From positions 2,604,001 to 2,668,000 of the forward strand of contig NZ_CP013387.1 of the NCBI RefSeq assembly GCF_001523745.2: DNA of 64,000 bases. Direction: 5' to 3'. The stretch is from Burkholderia mayonis. GTDB lineage: Bacteria; Pseudomonadota; Gammaproteobacteria; Burkholderiales; Burkholderiaceae. Within the stretch, counting starts at the first letter, position 1. Each line of letters opens with the position of its first letter. The position numbers were made by a program, and so were the translations under genes. Under the pieces are notes generated by a model. The model worked only from the letters and a program-made list of their open reading frames with translations, had not been told where the DNA came from and made no database searches. This document shows positions 49,486 through 57,760 of the stretch, in pieces.

Positions 49486-49499
49486 TTGATCGGGATCAG
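49486..49499 (+). promoter_or_regulatory. Near-consensus Anr/FNR box for the SagB-type gene
   Basis: TTGATCGGGATCAG (one mismatch, last base), 89 bp before ATG 49588, with TATCGT at 49522-49527 at class II spacing. Confidence 0.6.
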
Positions 49500-49587
49500 T
49501 TCGACGTGCGACACACTCGCTATCGTTGATGAGCGAACGCACTCGCGAACGGGTGCGGCGCGGTTTTCCACTGTCTTGGAGACGGAC

Positions 49588-50256
49588 ATGAGCGACCCCG
49601 AACTGCTGACCTATCAACCGATCGCCGTGGCATTGCCCGCGCCCGCGGAAGAGGAGGCGCCCGCGATCATCGATCTGCCGCAGCCCGATCTCGGCGCGGG
49701 CCTGCCGCTGATGGCCGCGCTGTCACTGCGGGCGAGCACGCGCGAATTCTCGTCCGCGACGCTCGCGCCGACGACGCTCGGCGAACTGCTGTGGGCGGCC
49801 GGCGGCGTCAACCGTCCGGCGACGGGCGGCCGCACCGCGCCGTCCGCGCACGCGCTCAACGAGATCGACATCTACGTCGCGCTGCCCGACGGCGTCTACC
49901 GCTACGATCCAGTGCTGCACCGGCTGCTGCTGAAGCGCTCGATCGACGCGCGCAACCTGACCGGCTATCAGGACTTCGTCGGCGCCGCGCCGCTCGACCT
50001 CGTCTACGTCGTGCGATCGTCGCGGCTGCTGTCGATGCCGAAACCGCTGCGCGAGACGTTCTCCGCGGTGGCGGCGGGTGCGATCGCGCAGAACGTCGCG
50101 CTGTATTGCGCGTCGGCGGGACTCGGCTGCGTCGTGCGCGGCTGGATCAACCATCGGCTGCTCTCCGACGCGCTCAGCCTGAACGAAGACGAATTGCCGA
50201 TCCTCGCGCAGACGGTCGGCAGGCCGGTCGCGCACGCGGGCGGCGCGCACGCCTGA
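49588..50256 (+). CDS. SagB/ThcOx-type nitroreductase family protein
   Basis: 222 aa: LMAALSLRASTREFSSATLA (FMN-binding RxSxR element), LGELLWAAGGVNRPATGGRT, SAHALNEIDIYVALPDGVYR, AAGAIAQNVALYCASAGLGC near 173. This is the stand-alone SagB-like branch of FMN oxidoreductases. No azole-peptide cyclodehydratase genes are nearby, so a general redox role at low oxygen fits better than toxin maturation. GGAGA precedes ATG 49588. Confidence 0.88.
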   Translation: MSDPELLTYQPIAVALPAPAEEEAPAIIDLPQPDLGAGLPLMAALSLRASTREFSSATLAPTTLGELLWAAGGVNRPATGGRTAPSAHALNEIDIYVALPDGVYRYDPVLHRLLLKRSIDARNLTGYQDFVGAAPLDLVYVVRSSRLLSMPKPLRETFSAVAAGAIAQNVALYCASAGLGCVVRGWINHRLLSDALSLNEDELPILAQTVGRPVAHAGGAHA

Positions 50257-50580
50257 ACGTCGCGCGATCCCGCTGCGCCGATGCGGGCGGGATCGCTGTG
50301 CGCGGTCGCCGTGTATCGCGCGTCGCGACCGACGTATCGCGCGTCGTACGTGCCGTGTTGCGTACGACGCGTCGTACGCAACGAGCACCGTGTCGCACGT
50401 AACACCGCCGCGCTTTGCACGGCGCGCGGCGCAAGAAACGCGGCGCGGCACGGCGCGCGACGAGCGCCGCGTCGTCACATCAGGCAAGACAAAAGAACCG
50501 CCGACGCACCGCCGAAGGCTCGCCGGCCTGCATCGCAAAACAACGCGAAGCGCCGCGTGAACCGCGGCGCGCACGCGCAT
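50257..50580. other. Intergenic region with a long palindrome
   Basis: About 320 bp between convergent SagB-type and Hsp20 genes. It contains the 26-bp palindrome at 50357-50382 and two copies of GTATCGCGCGTCG (about 50313 and 50334). No gene seen. Confidence 0.5.
50357..50382. terminator. 26-bp perfect palindrome between convergent genes
   Basis: The half-site GTTGCGTACGACG is followed immediately by its exact complement. A loopless stem of this length suits a bidirectional terminator or a cruciform. No U-run follows. Confidence 0.5.
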
Positions 50581-51015
50581 TCAGCTTATCGTCAGCTTCT
50601 TCTTTTCCGCCGTCGCCTTCTTCGGCAGCGTCAGCGACAGCACGCCGTCCTGATACTGCGCGGTCGCGGCGTCGCGGTCGATTTCGCTCGCGAGCGAGAA
50701 GGACCGGCTGAACTCGCCAGAATAGCGTTCGCGCCGAATCACGCGCTCGCCTTCCTTCAGCTCCTTGTTCCGCTCGACCTTCGCGTTGATCGACACGGCG
50801 TTGCCTTCGATCTGCACGTTGATATCGTTCTTGTCGACGCCCGGCAGCTCGGCTTTGACAAGGTAGGACTGGTCGTTTTCGGTCACGTCGATCTTCATCG
50901 ATGCGAGCTTCTCTTCTTCGACGTCAATCATGCCGCGCAGCGGACGGAACAAGCCCTGGAACAAATCGGACATCGGTTCCAGCGAAAACGGGTCGTAACG
51001 CGTCAAATTGCTCAT
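50581..51015 (-). CDS. Hsp20 / alpha-crystallin family small heat-shock protein
   Basis: 144 aa. The alpha-crystallin domain (about 40-135) shows KIDVTENDQSYLVKAELPGV, INVQIEGNAVSINAKVER, RRERYSGEFSRSFSLASEID and YQDGVLSLTLPKKA (A-x-x-x-G-V-L). It prevents aggregation as an ATP-independent oligomeric holdase. ATG 51015 has AGGAGAG upstream. A perfect Anr/FNR box lies at 51163-51176 with a -10-like hexamer at the same spacing as the dksA-like gene, so it is probably hypoxia-induced, like HspX/Acr of mycobacteria. Confidence 0.93.
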   Translation of the reverse strand: MSNLTRYDPFSLEPMSDLFQGLFRPLRGMIDVEEEKLASMKIDVTENDQSYLVKAELPGVDKNDINVQIEGNAVSINAKVERNKELKEGERVIRRERYSGEFSRSFSLASEIDRDAATAQYQDGVLSLTLPKKATAEKKKLTIS

Positions 51016-51162
51016 TGCTCTCTCCTGGAATTCGCAGCCGCGCACAATGCGCAGCCGACACCGCAGACGACGTCCTGCACAAACCGGACGCCCCTCAATG
51101 ACCTGATGCCGGTCGAATCAATACCGCTGGTTTTCAGCGTAGCGACGCAGGTCCGTCCGACA

Positions 51163-51176
51163 TTGACGTGTGTCAA
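51163..51176 (-). promoter_or_regulatory. Anr/FNR box for the Hsp20 gene
   Basis: TTGACGTGTGTCAA, perfect and symmetric in its half-sites. On the minus strand TACGCT (51141-51136) is centred 31 bp away, identical in sequence and spacing to the dksA-like promoter. Confidence 0.75.
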
Positions 51177-51689
51177 TCGGCGGCCACGCTCGCCGCGCGC
51201 CGGATGCACCCGGCGCCAATCGGCGCGCGTGTCGACGTTTTGCCTCTATCGATTTCGTTCGCGACTCGATTCGACGATGCGCCGAGCGAAATTCCGCGGC
51301 GCGCATGCGCCGCTCCTCGCAGCAGCCGCGACCGGCTCGCCGGTCAGAAGAACCGCCGTCGGCGCGCTACCGTTGCGCCGCGAGGCTCGGCATCGCGCCC
51401 GGCACCGCAAGCGCCGTCGCCGCGCACGAGCGCGCGCGGGGCCTCGATATGACATGGCCGAAGTCTGTTCATTTGCACGTATCGTGAAAACGGGCCGCAC
51501 CGCAATCGACGGAAGCCGGTCGCATCGCGCGCGTCCGCACGTCCGTCGCAAATCGACGATCCATCAGCCTCGCCGATGACTTCAGTTTGAAATCGCGATT
51601 TGTCATACCAGAGCGCCACACCTAGCATGCGAAGCGCGAGCCGACATCCGTCGCGCTCGCTTCAACGGGATCTTCGACAAAGAGCGAAC
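51177..51689. other. Gap upstream of the molybdoenzyme genes
   Basis: About 510 bp with no convincing gene or Anr/FNR box; presumably holds the promoter for the soe-like operon. Confidence 0.4.
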
Positions 51690-54611
51690 ATGGACGATCG
51701 TGTGCGAGCCGGAAACGAGCCACTCGAAGTCAAGACGACGACCTGCTACATGTGCGCGTGCCGCTGCGGAATCCGCGTGCATCTGCGAAACGGTGAAGTC
51801 CGCTATATCGACGGCAACCCCGATCACCCGCTCAACCAGGGCGTGATCTGCGCGAAAGGCGCGTCGGGGATCATGAAGCAGTACTCGCCCGCGCGGCTCA
51901 CGCAGCCGCTGATGCGCAAGGCGGGCGCCGAGCGCGGCAGCGCGCAGTTCGAGCCGGTGTCTTGGGACGTCGCGTTCGCCGTGCTCGAAAGGCGGCTCGC
52001 GCATCTGCGCGCGACCGATCCGAAGCGATTCGCGCTCTTCACCGGCCGCGACCAGATGCAGGCGCTGACGGGCCTCTTCGCGAAGCAGTACGGCACGCCC
52101 AATTACGCGGCGCACGGCGGCTTCTGCTCGGCGAACATGGCGGCCGGCATGATCTACACGATCGGCGGATCGTTCTGGGAATTCGGCGGCCCCGATCTCG
52201 ATCGCGCGAAGCTGTTTTTCATGATCGGCACCGCCGAGGACCATCATTCGAATCCGCTGAAAATCGCGATCTCGAAGTTCAAGCGCGCGGGCGGCCGGTT
52301 CGTCGCGATCAATCCGATCCGCACCGGCTACGCGGCGATCGCCGACGAATGGGTGCCGATTCGTCCCGGCACCGACGGCGCACTGTTCATGGCGCTGATT
52401 CGCGAGCTGATCGAGACGGACCGCTACGACCGCGACTTCGTCACGCGCTACACGAACGCGGCCGAGCTGCTCGACATGCGCGCCGATGCCGATACGTTCG
52501 GGCTCTTCGTGCGCGATGCGGCCACGCCCGAGCGCAATCCGCTGTTTCCGCAGGATCACCTGTGGTGGGATCTCGGCGGCGGCCGGCCCGTGCCGCATCA
52601 CACGCGCGGCGCGACGCCCGCGCTCGACGGCCGCTACACGCTCGCCGACGGCACGCCCGTCGCGCCGTCGTTCGCGCTGCTGCGCGAGCGCGTCGCCGCA
52701 TGCACGCCGGAATGGGCCGAACGGATCACGGGCATATCGGCCGGCACGATCCGCCGGCTCGCGCACGAAATGGCCGATGTCGCGCGCGACCACAAAATCA
52801 CGCTGCCGATCCGCTGGACCGACGCTTGGGGCGAAACGCACGACACCGTCACAGGCAATCCGATCGCGTTCCATGCGATGCGCGGACTCGCCGCGCACTC
52901 GAACGGCTTCCAGTCGATCCGCGCGCTCGCGGTGCTGATGTCGCTGCTCGGGACGATCGACCGGCCAGGAGGCTTCCGCCACAAATCGCCGTATCCGCGC
53001 GCGGTGCCGCCTTCGGCGAAGCCGCCGAGCGGCCCCGGCGCGGTGCGCCCGGACACGCCGCTCGCGGCGGGCCCGCTCGGCTGGCCGGCCGCGCCCGAGG
53101 ATCTGTTCGTCGACGAGCAAGGCGGCCCGGTGCGGATCGACAAGGCGTTTTCGTGGGAATACCCGCTCGCGGTCCACGGGCTGATGCACAGCGTGATCAC
53201 GAACGCGTGGCGCGGCGATCCCTATCCGATCGACACGCTGATGATCTTCATGGCCAACATGGCGTGGAATTCGTCGATGAACACGGTCGAGGTCCGCAAG
53301 ATGCTCGCGGACAAGCACGCGCACGGCGAATACAAGATTCCGTTCATCGTCGTGTGCGACGCGTTCCAGTCCGAAATGACCGCGTTCGCCGATCTGATCC
53401 TGCCCGACACGACGTATCTCGAACGGCACGATGCGATGTCGATGCTCGACCGGCCGATCTCCGAATTCGACGGACCGGCGGATTCGGTGCGCATACCGGT
53501 GGTGCCGCCGACCGGCGAATGCAAGCCGTTCCAGGACGTGCTGATCGAGCTCGCGAGCCGGCTGAAGCTGCCGGCGTTCACGACGCCGGACGGCGCACGC
53601 AGATTCCGCGACTATCCGGACTTCATCGTCAACTATCAGACCGCACCCGATTCGGGCGTCGGCTTCCTGATGGGCTGGCGCGGCGAGGACGGCGGCGACG
53701 CGCTCGTCGGCGAACCGAATCCGCGTCAATGGGACGAATACGCGAAGCACGACTGTGTCTTTCACTACACGCTGCCGGCGGCGCGGCAATACATGCGCGG
53801 CTGCAACGGCCCGTATCTGAAATGGGCGGTCGAGCAAGGCTTCCGGAAGTTCGGCGAGCCGATCGTCATCCATCTGTATTCGGACGTGATGCAGAGATTC
53901 CGTCTCGCCGCGCAGGGCAAGACGAGCGGCCGGCAGCCGCCCGATCATCTGCGCACGCGCATCGCGCGCTATTTCGATCCGCTGCCGTTCTGGTACGAGC
54001 CGCTCGAGCTCGGTGCGACCGATTTGCAGCGCTATCCGCTCGCCGCCGTCACGCAGCGGCCGATGGCGATGTACCACTCGTGGGATTCGCAGAACGCGTG
54101 GCTGCGGCAGATTCATGGGGAGAACGATCTGTTCGTGAACCCGAAGATCGCGCGCGATGCGGGGATCGCGGACGGCGGCTGGATCTACATCGAGTCGCAA
54201 TGGGGCAAGGTGCGCTGCCGCGCGCGCTACAGCGAGGTCGTCGAGCCGGGCACCGTGTGGACCTGGAACGCGATCGGCAAGGCGGCGGGCGCGTGGAATC
54301 TCGGGCCGAGCGCGAACGAATCTCAGCACGGCTTCCTGCTGAATCACGTGATCACCGACGAGCTGCCCGGCGACACCGCCCACGCGCCGCGCATTTCGAA
54401 CTCCGATCCGATCACCGGCCAGGCCGCGTGGTACGACGTGCGCGTGCGCATCTATCCGGCCGAAGCGGATGCCGACCATACGCTGCCGCAGTTCGCGCCG
54501 ATGCCGGCGCTGCCCGGCGTGACGGGCGCGGTTCGGCGCATCGTGCAGAGCTATTTCGCAGGCCGAGGCGAATTCGCCGCCCGGCTGCGCAATCCGGCGA
54601 AACGCCGTTGA
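51690..54611 (+). CDS. soeA: Molybdopterin oxidoreductase, SoeA-like sulfite dehydrogenase catalytic subunit
   Basis: 973 aa. The N-terminal [4Fe-4S] motif is TTCYMCACRCGIRVHL with the fourth Cys in GVICAKGASGIMKQYSPARL. Molybdopterin-binding blocks follow, and the C-terminal barrel is near 830-940 (GGWIYIESQWGKVRCRARYS). There is no Tat signal, so it acts in the cytoplasm, as SoeA does and unlike PhsA or TtrA. With SoeB and SoeC it would oxidise sulfite to sulfate and pass electrons to quinone. Thiosulfate or polysulfide reductase activity is an alternative. ATG 51690 is chosen; the frame is open from 51600. Confidence 0.85.
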   Translation: MDDRVRAGNEPLEVKTTTCYMCACRCGIRVHLRNGEVRYIDGNPDHPLNQGVICAKGASGIMKQYSPARLTQPLMRKAGAERGSAQFEPVSWDVAFAVLERRLAHLRATDPKRFALFTGRDQMQALTGLFAKQYGTPNYAAHGGFCSANMAAGMIYTIGGSFWEFGGPDLDRAKLFFMIGTAEDHHSNPLKIAISKFKRAGGRFVAINPIRTGYAAIADEWVPIRPGTDGALFMALIRELIETDRYDRDFVTRYTNAAELLDMRADADTFGLFVRDAATPERNPLFPQDHLWWDLGGGRPVPHHTRGATPALDGRYTLADGTPVAPSFALLRERVAACTPEWAERITGISAGTIRRLAHEMADVARDHKITLPIRWTDAWGETHDTVTGNPIAFHAMRGLAAHSNGFQSIRALAVLMSLLGTIDRPGGFRHKSPYPRAVPPSAKPPSGPGAVRPDTPLAAGPLGWPAAPEDLFVDEQGGPVRIDKAFSWEYPLAVHGLMHSVITNAWRGDPYPIDTLMIFMANMAWNSSMNTVEVRKMLADKHAHGEYKIPFIVVCDAFQSEMTAFADLILPDTTYLERHDAMSMLDRPISEFDGPADSVRIPVVPPTGECKPFQDVLIELASRLKLPAFTTPDGARRFRDYPDFIVNYQTAPDSGVGFLMGWRGEDGGDALVGEPNPRQWDEYAKHDCVFHYTLPAARQYMRGCNGPYLKWAVEQGFRKFGEPIVIHLYSDVMQRFRLAAQGKTSGRQPPDHLRTRIARYFDPLPFWYEPLELGATDLQRYPLAAVTQRPMAMYHSWDSQNAWLRQIHGENDLFVNPKIARDAGIADGGWIYIESQWGKVRCRARYSEVVEPGTVWTWNAIGKAAGAWNLGPSANESQHGFLLNHVITDELPGDTAHAPRISNSDPITGQAAWYDVRVRIYPAEADADHTLPQFAPMPALPGVTGAVRRIVQSYFAGRGEFAARLRNPAKRR

Positions 54612-54624
54612 CGAGGAGCATGCG

Positions 54625-55365
54625 ATGACGCAAATGGCGCTCGTAATCGATCTGAACGTGTGCGTGGGATGCCACGCGTGCGTGACGAGCTGCAAGGAAT
54701 GGAATACGTCGGGCTCGGCGGGCGCGCTGTCGGATACGCGGCCTTACGACGCCGATCCGTCCGGCACGTTCTTCAACCGCGTGCAGACGTTCGAGGCGGG
54801 AGAATTCCCGCTCGCCGACACCATCCATTTCCCGAAGTCGTGCCTGCATTGCGAAGATCCGCCGTGCGTGCCCGTATGCCCGACGGGCGCGAGCTACAAG
54901 CGCAAGGAGGACGGGCTCGTGCTCGTCGATTACGACAAGTGCATCGGCTGCAAGTACTGCGCGTGGGCGTGTCCGTACGGCGCGCGCGAGCTCGACGAGG
55001 CGCGCAAGGAGATGACGAAATGCACGCTCTGCGCGGACCGCATTCATGACGACGCGCTGCCCGAGCGCGATCGCAAGCCCGCGTGCGTGCTCGCGTGCCC
55101 GACTTCGGCGCGCCTCTTCGGCGACATTCACGATCCGGAGTCGGTCGCATCGCAAGCGATTCGCGAGCGCGGCGGCTATCAGCTGATGCCGGAATGGGGA
55201 ACGCGGCCCGCGAATCACTATCTGCCCCGACGCACGACGACGGCTTGCAGCAGCGGCGACGCGTGCTCGTGCCGATCGGCCGGCGCGGAACCGGCGCTCG
55301 CATCGGCCGGCGACGACCTGGCGCACGCACAAGTGCAACTCGCCGCGCTCGCGAAGCGCGTCTGA
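54625..55365 (+). CDS. soeB: Four-cluster iron-sulfur subunit, SoeB-like
   Basis: 246 aa. Cys clusters: VCVGCHACVTSCKEWN at the start, SCLHCEDPPCVPVCPTGASY near 73, DKCIGCKYCAWACPYGAREL near 110, and TKCTLCADR with RKPACVLACPTSARLFGD, enough for four [4Fe-4S] centres. It carries electrons between SoeA and the membrane subunit. The last 45 residues (ACSSGDACSCRSAG) are an unusual Cys/Ser/Ala tail. GAGGAG precedes ATG 54625, 13 bp after the soeA stop. Confidence 0.9.
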   Translation: MTQMALVIDLNVCVGCHACVTSCKEWNTSGSAGALSDTRPYDADPSGTFFNRVQTFEAGEFPLADTIHFPKSCLHCEDPPCVPVCPTGASYKRKEDGLVLVDYDKCIGCKYCAWACPYGARELDEARKEMTKCTLCADRIHDDALPERDRKPACVLACPTSARLFGDIHDPESVASQAIRERGGYQLMPEWGTRPANHYLPRRTTTACSSGDACSCRSAGAEPALASAGDDLAHAQVQLAALAKRV

Positions 55366-55412
55366 ACGCGCCGCGCGCCGGCGCTACCGACATCGAATCC
55401 GGAGCAATACGA

Positions 55413-56363
55413 ATGAAACCCGCTTTTTCGGTCATATTCCTGACGACGCTGAGCGGCGCGAGCCAGGGGCTTGTGATCGCGCTGTTCGGCGTCGAGCTCG
55501 CGGCGCGGCCCGGGCTGATCGCGTCGCCGCCGCAGGCGTTCTTCGTCGCGGGCGCAGCGCTCGCCGTGCTGCTCGGCTCGCTCGGCCTGTTCGCGTCGTT
55601 CTTCCATCTCGGGCGTCCGGAGCGCGCATGGCGCGCGGTCGCGATGTGGCGCACGTCATGGCTGGCGCGCGAATGCATCGCGCTGCCGGCGTTTCTCGCG
55701 TGCGCGACGGCTTACGGCGGCGCGCACGCGCTCGCATTGCCGTATTCGCTCGCGCTCGGCATGCTCGCGACGCTCGCGAGCGGCGTACTGTTCGTCTGCA
55801 CCGGCATGATCTACATCTGTCTGCGCTTCCTTCAGGAATGGGCGACGCCGCTGACGATGACCAACTTCGCGCTGCTCGGCTGCGCGTCCGGCTTCACGCT
55901 CGCGACCGCCGGCGCCGCGTGGTTCGCGCCGCCGCTCGTGCCGGCGCTCGCCGGATGCGCGTGCGCGCTGACGCTTGCGGGTTGCGCGACGCGCATCGCG
56001 GCATTGGTGCGCAACGCGCGGCTGCGGCCGCGATCGACGGTGCAAAGCGCGACCGGCATCCACGCGCGGCGGGTCGTGCAGCGATCGCGCGGCTTCACGG
56101 CCGGCGCGTTCAACCTGCGCGAGTTCTTCCACGGGAAGACGCCGCTGACGCTGCAGCGCATGAAGTGGACGTTTCTGATCTGCGCATTTGCGGTGCCGTT
56201 TGCGCTGCTGGCGATCGGCGGTGCCGCGGCGCCGGCCGTCGCGTCGTTCAGGCTCGCGTGCGGCGCATTCGCGATCCAGTACGCGGGGCTCGTCGCGGAG
56301 CGCTGGTTCTTCTTTGCCGAGGCGCGGCATCCGCAGAACGTCTATGACCAGTGTGCCGCGTAA
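55413..56363 (+). CDS. soeC: DmsC/SoeC-like membrane anchor subunit
   Basis: 316 aa with about eight membrane helices. It opens PAFSVIFLTTLSGASQGLVI and contains SLGLFASFFHLGRPERAWRA, the quinone-site loop conserved in DmsC/SoeC anchors. The C-terminal AERWFFFAEARHPQNVY is also typical. It anchors the SoeAB dimer on the cytoplasmic face and exchanges electrons with the quinone pool. GGAGC precedes ATG 55413; 47 bp after soeB. Confidence 0.9.
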   Translation: MKPAFSVIFLTTLSGASQGLVIALFGVELAARPGLIASPPQAFFVAGAALAVLLGSLGLFASFFHLGRPERAWRAVAMWRTSWLARECIALPAFLACATAYGGAHALALPYSLALGMLATLASGVLFVCTGMIYICLRFLQEWATPLTMTNFALLGCASGFTLATAGAAWFAPPLVPALAGCACALTLAGCATRIAALVRNARLRPRSTVQSATGIHARRVVQRSRGFTAGAFNLREFFHGKTPLTLQRMKWTFLICAFAVPFALLAIGGAAAPAVASFRLACGAFAIQYAGLVAERWFFFAEARHPQNVYDQCAA

Positions 56364-56801
56364 CCGGCGGCGCATGCGTGCCGCGCGTGCCGGGCGTCTG
56401 TCCGCCGCGCGTCGATGCCGCGCGTCTATTCGCGACGGCGGCCACGCCGCGCACCGTCAGCGCCTTTCATTCCCCTCCCGCTTCGCCGCTGGCGGCGCCG
56501 TTCGCATCGGGCGACTCCGTCCCGCCAAAGCTGGCGTTCTTGACTACGATCAACCGCCGATGCTCAAACCATAGCAGCATGCTTGCCGTATCAGAACCGA
56601 TTCGACGCGAACCGCGCGGCGGCACCGCGATGCGACCGACGAGCCGGCCATCGCGTCGGCGTTCGGTATCGCCAAAGGTGAGGCTTTTCGGGAGCCGTCC
56701 CGCGTGATGCCGGCACTGCCGATCGCGCATGGGCGTAAGCGAGTGCGAATCGTCATCGGTGCGCCAATGCGCCGGCCGCGGCGTGTGTTGAATCGTTTGT
56801 C
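56364..56801. other. Gap with no convincing gene
   Basis: About 440 bp after soeC. Open frames exist on both strands (for example 56467-56856 minus) but none has a recognisable motif; it may contain the decayed 5' part of the DUF4015 gene. Confidence 0.4.
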
Positions 56802-57432
56802 GCCGGGAAAAGCTGCGCTGGATCGATCCGTCGTTGCGCGAAGCGTGGATGCACAATCTCGATGTCGCCGAAGAAGCGGCGAAGCTCGGCTTCGATGAAA
56901 TCCAGTTCGACTACGTGCGCTTCCCGGACGCGCGCGGGCTGCGCTTCGGCGTGCCGAACACGCGTGCGAACCGCACCGCGGCGATCACGGGCTTCCTGCA
57001 AGCGGCGCACGACCGGGGCTCGCGCCGTACAACGTGTTCGTCGCCGCCGACATCTTCGGCTACGTCTGCTGGAACGAAGACGACACCGCAATCGGTCAGC
57101 AGATCGAAACGCTCGGCGGCCCGCTCGACTACATCTCGCCGATGCTCTATCCGTCCGGCTTCACGTGGGGATTGCCGGGCTGCACGCAGCCGACCGCCGA
57201 TCCGGGGCAGATCGTGCGCCGCTCGCTTGCCGAGGCGCGCTCGCGAACCGGGCTGCCCGGCGTGCGGTTCCGGCCGTGGCGGCAGGCGTTCCGCGACTAC
57301 GCGTTCGACCGCCGCGATTTCGAGGCGGCGGAGATCCGCGCGCAGGTCGACGCCGCCGACACCGTCGAGACCGACGGATGGATGCTGTGGAATGCGCGGA
57401 ATCACTACGATCCGAAGCAGTTGCCGAAATAG
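56802..57432 (+). pseudogene. DUF4015 (putative glycoside hydrolase) remnant
   Basis: The reading EKLRWIDPSLREAWMHNLDV, FDEIQFDYVRFPD and TAAITGFLQAAHD is the middle of a DUF4015 TIM barrel (FDxIQFDYVRFP is the family hallmark). Near 57015-57025 one base is missing; the next frame resumes NVFVAADIFGYVCWNEDD, GGPLDYISPMLYPSGFTWG, and DGWMLWNARNHYDPKQLPK to its stop. The N-terminal half of the 400-odd residue protein is absent. Truncated and frameshifted, so not functional. Confidence 0.8.
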
Positions 57433-57542
57433 CCGCGCGGCTTCGCGACACGGCGGCGCGGCTCGCCGGAGCGGAGGCCGAGCACGCCGGGAAGCAAGGC
57501 GAAGTTCAGCGCGCCCCGACAGTGCGGCAGCCGCGGCTACAA

Positions 57543-57626
57543 CGACTGGCGACTGGCGACTGGCGACTGGCGACTGCGACTGCGACTGCGACTGCGACTG
57601 CGGCTACGGCTACGGCTACGGCTGCG
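57543..57626. repeat. Cluster of three adjoining short tandem repeats
   Basis: Four copies of the 7-mer GACTGGC, then several of the 6-mer GACTGC, then GGCTAC copies, in one 84-bp block. The region is non-coding, between the DUF4015 remnant and the end of the PBP1A gene. It looks like a mutable VNTR locus. Confidence 0.85.
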
Positions 57627-57760
57627 ACACACGAGCCTATCCCGACCGCCCTTCACGACCCACCCGCGCCCCACGCGGTTTCCGTATCGAGCGGAAAGGC
57701 GCGATGCGCGACGCGCGCGAAGTCGAACAGCCCGTCACGCCGCGTCGCCGCTCTCCGCCG

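Noticed and set aside
49588..50256. SagB-type gene as part of a thiazole/oxazole-modified peptide cluster
   Set aside because: No cyclodehydratase, precursor or peptidase genes nearby; it lies in the stress island with its own Anr-type site.
51603..54695. A 1,030-aa open frame on the minus strand opposite soeA
   Set aside because: It is an antisense shadow of a codon-biased GC-rich gene; it has no motifs while the plus strand has a complete molybdoenzyme.
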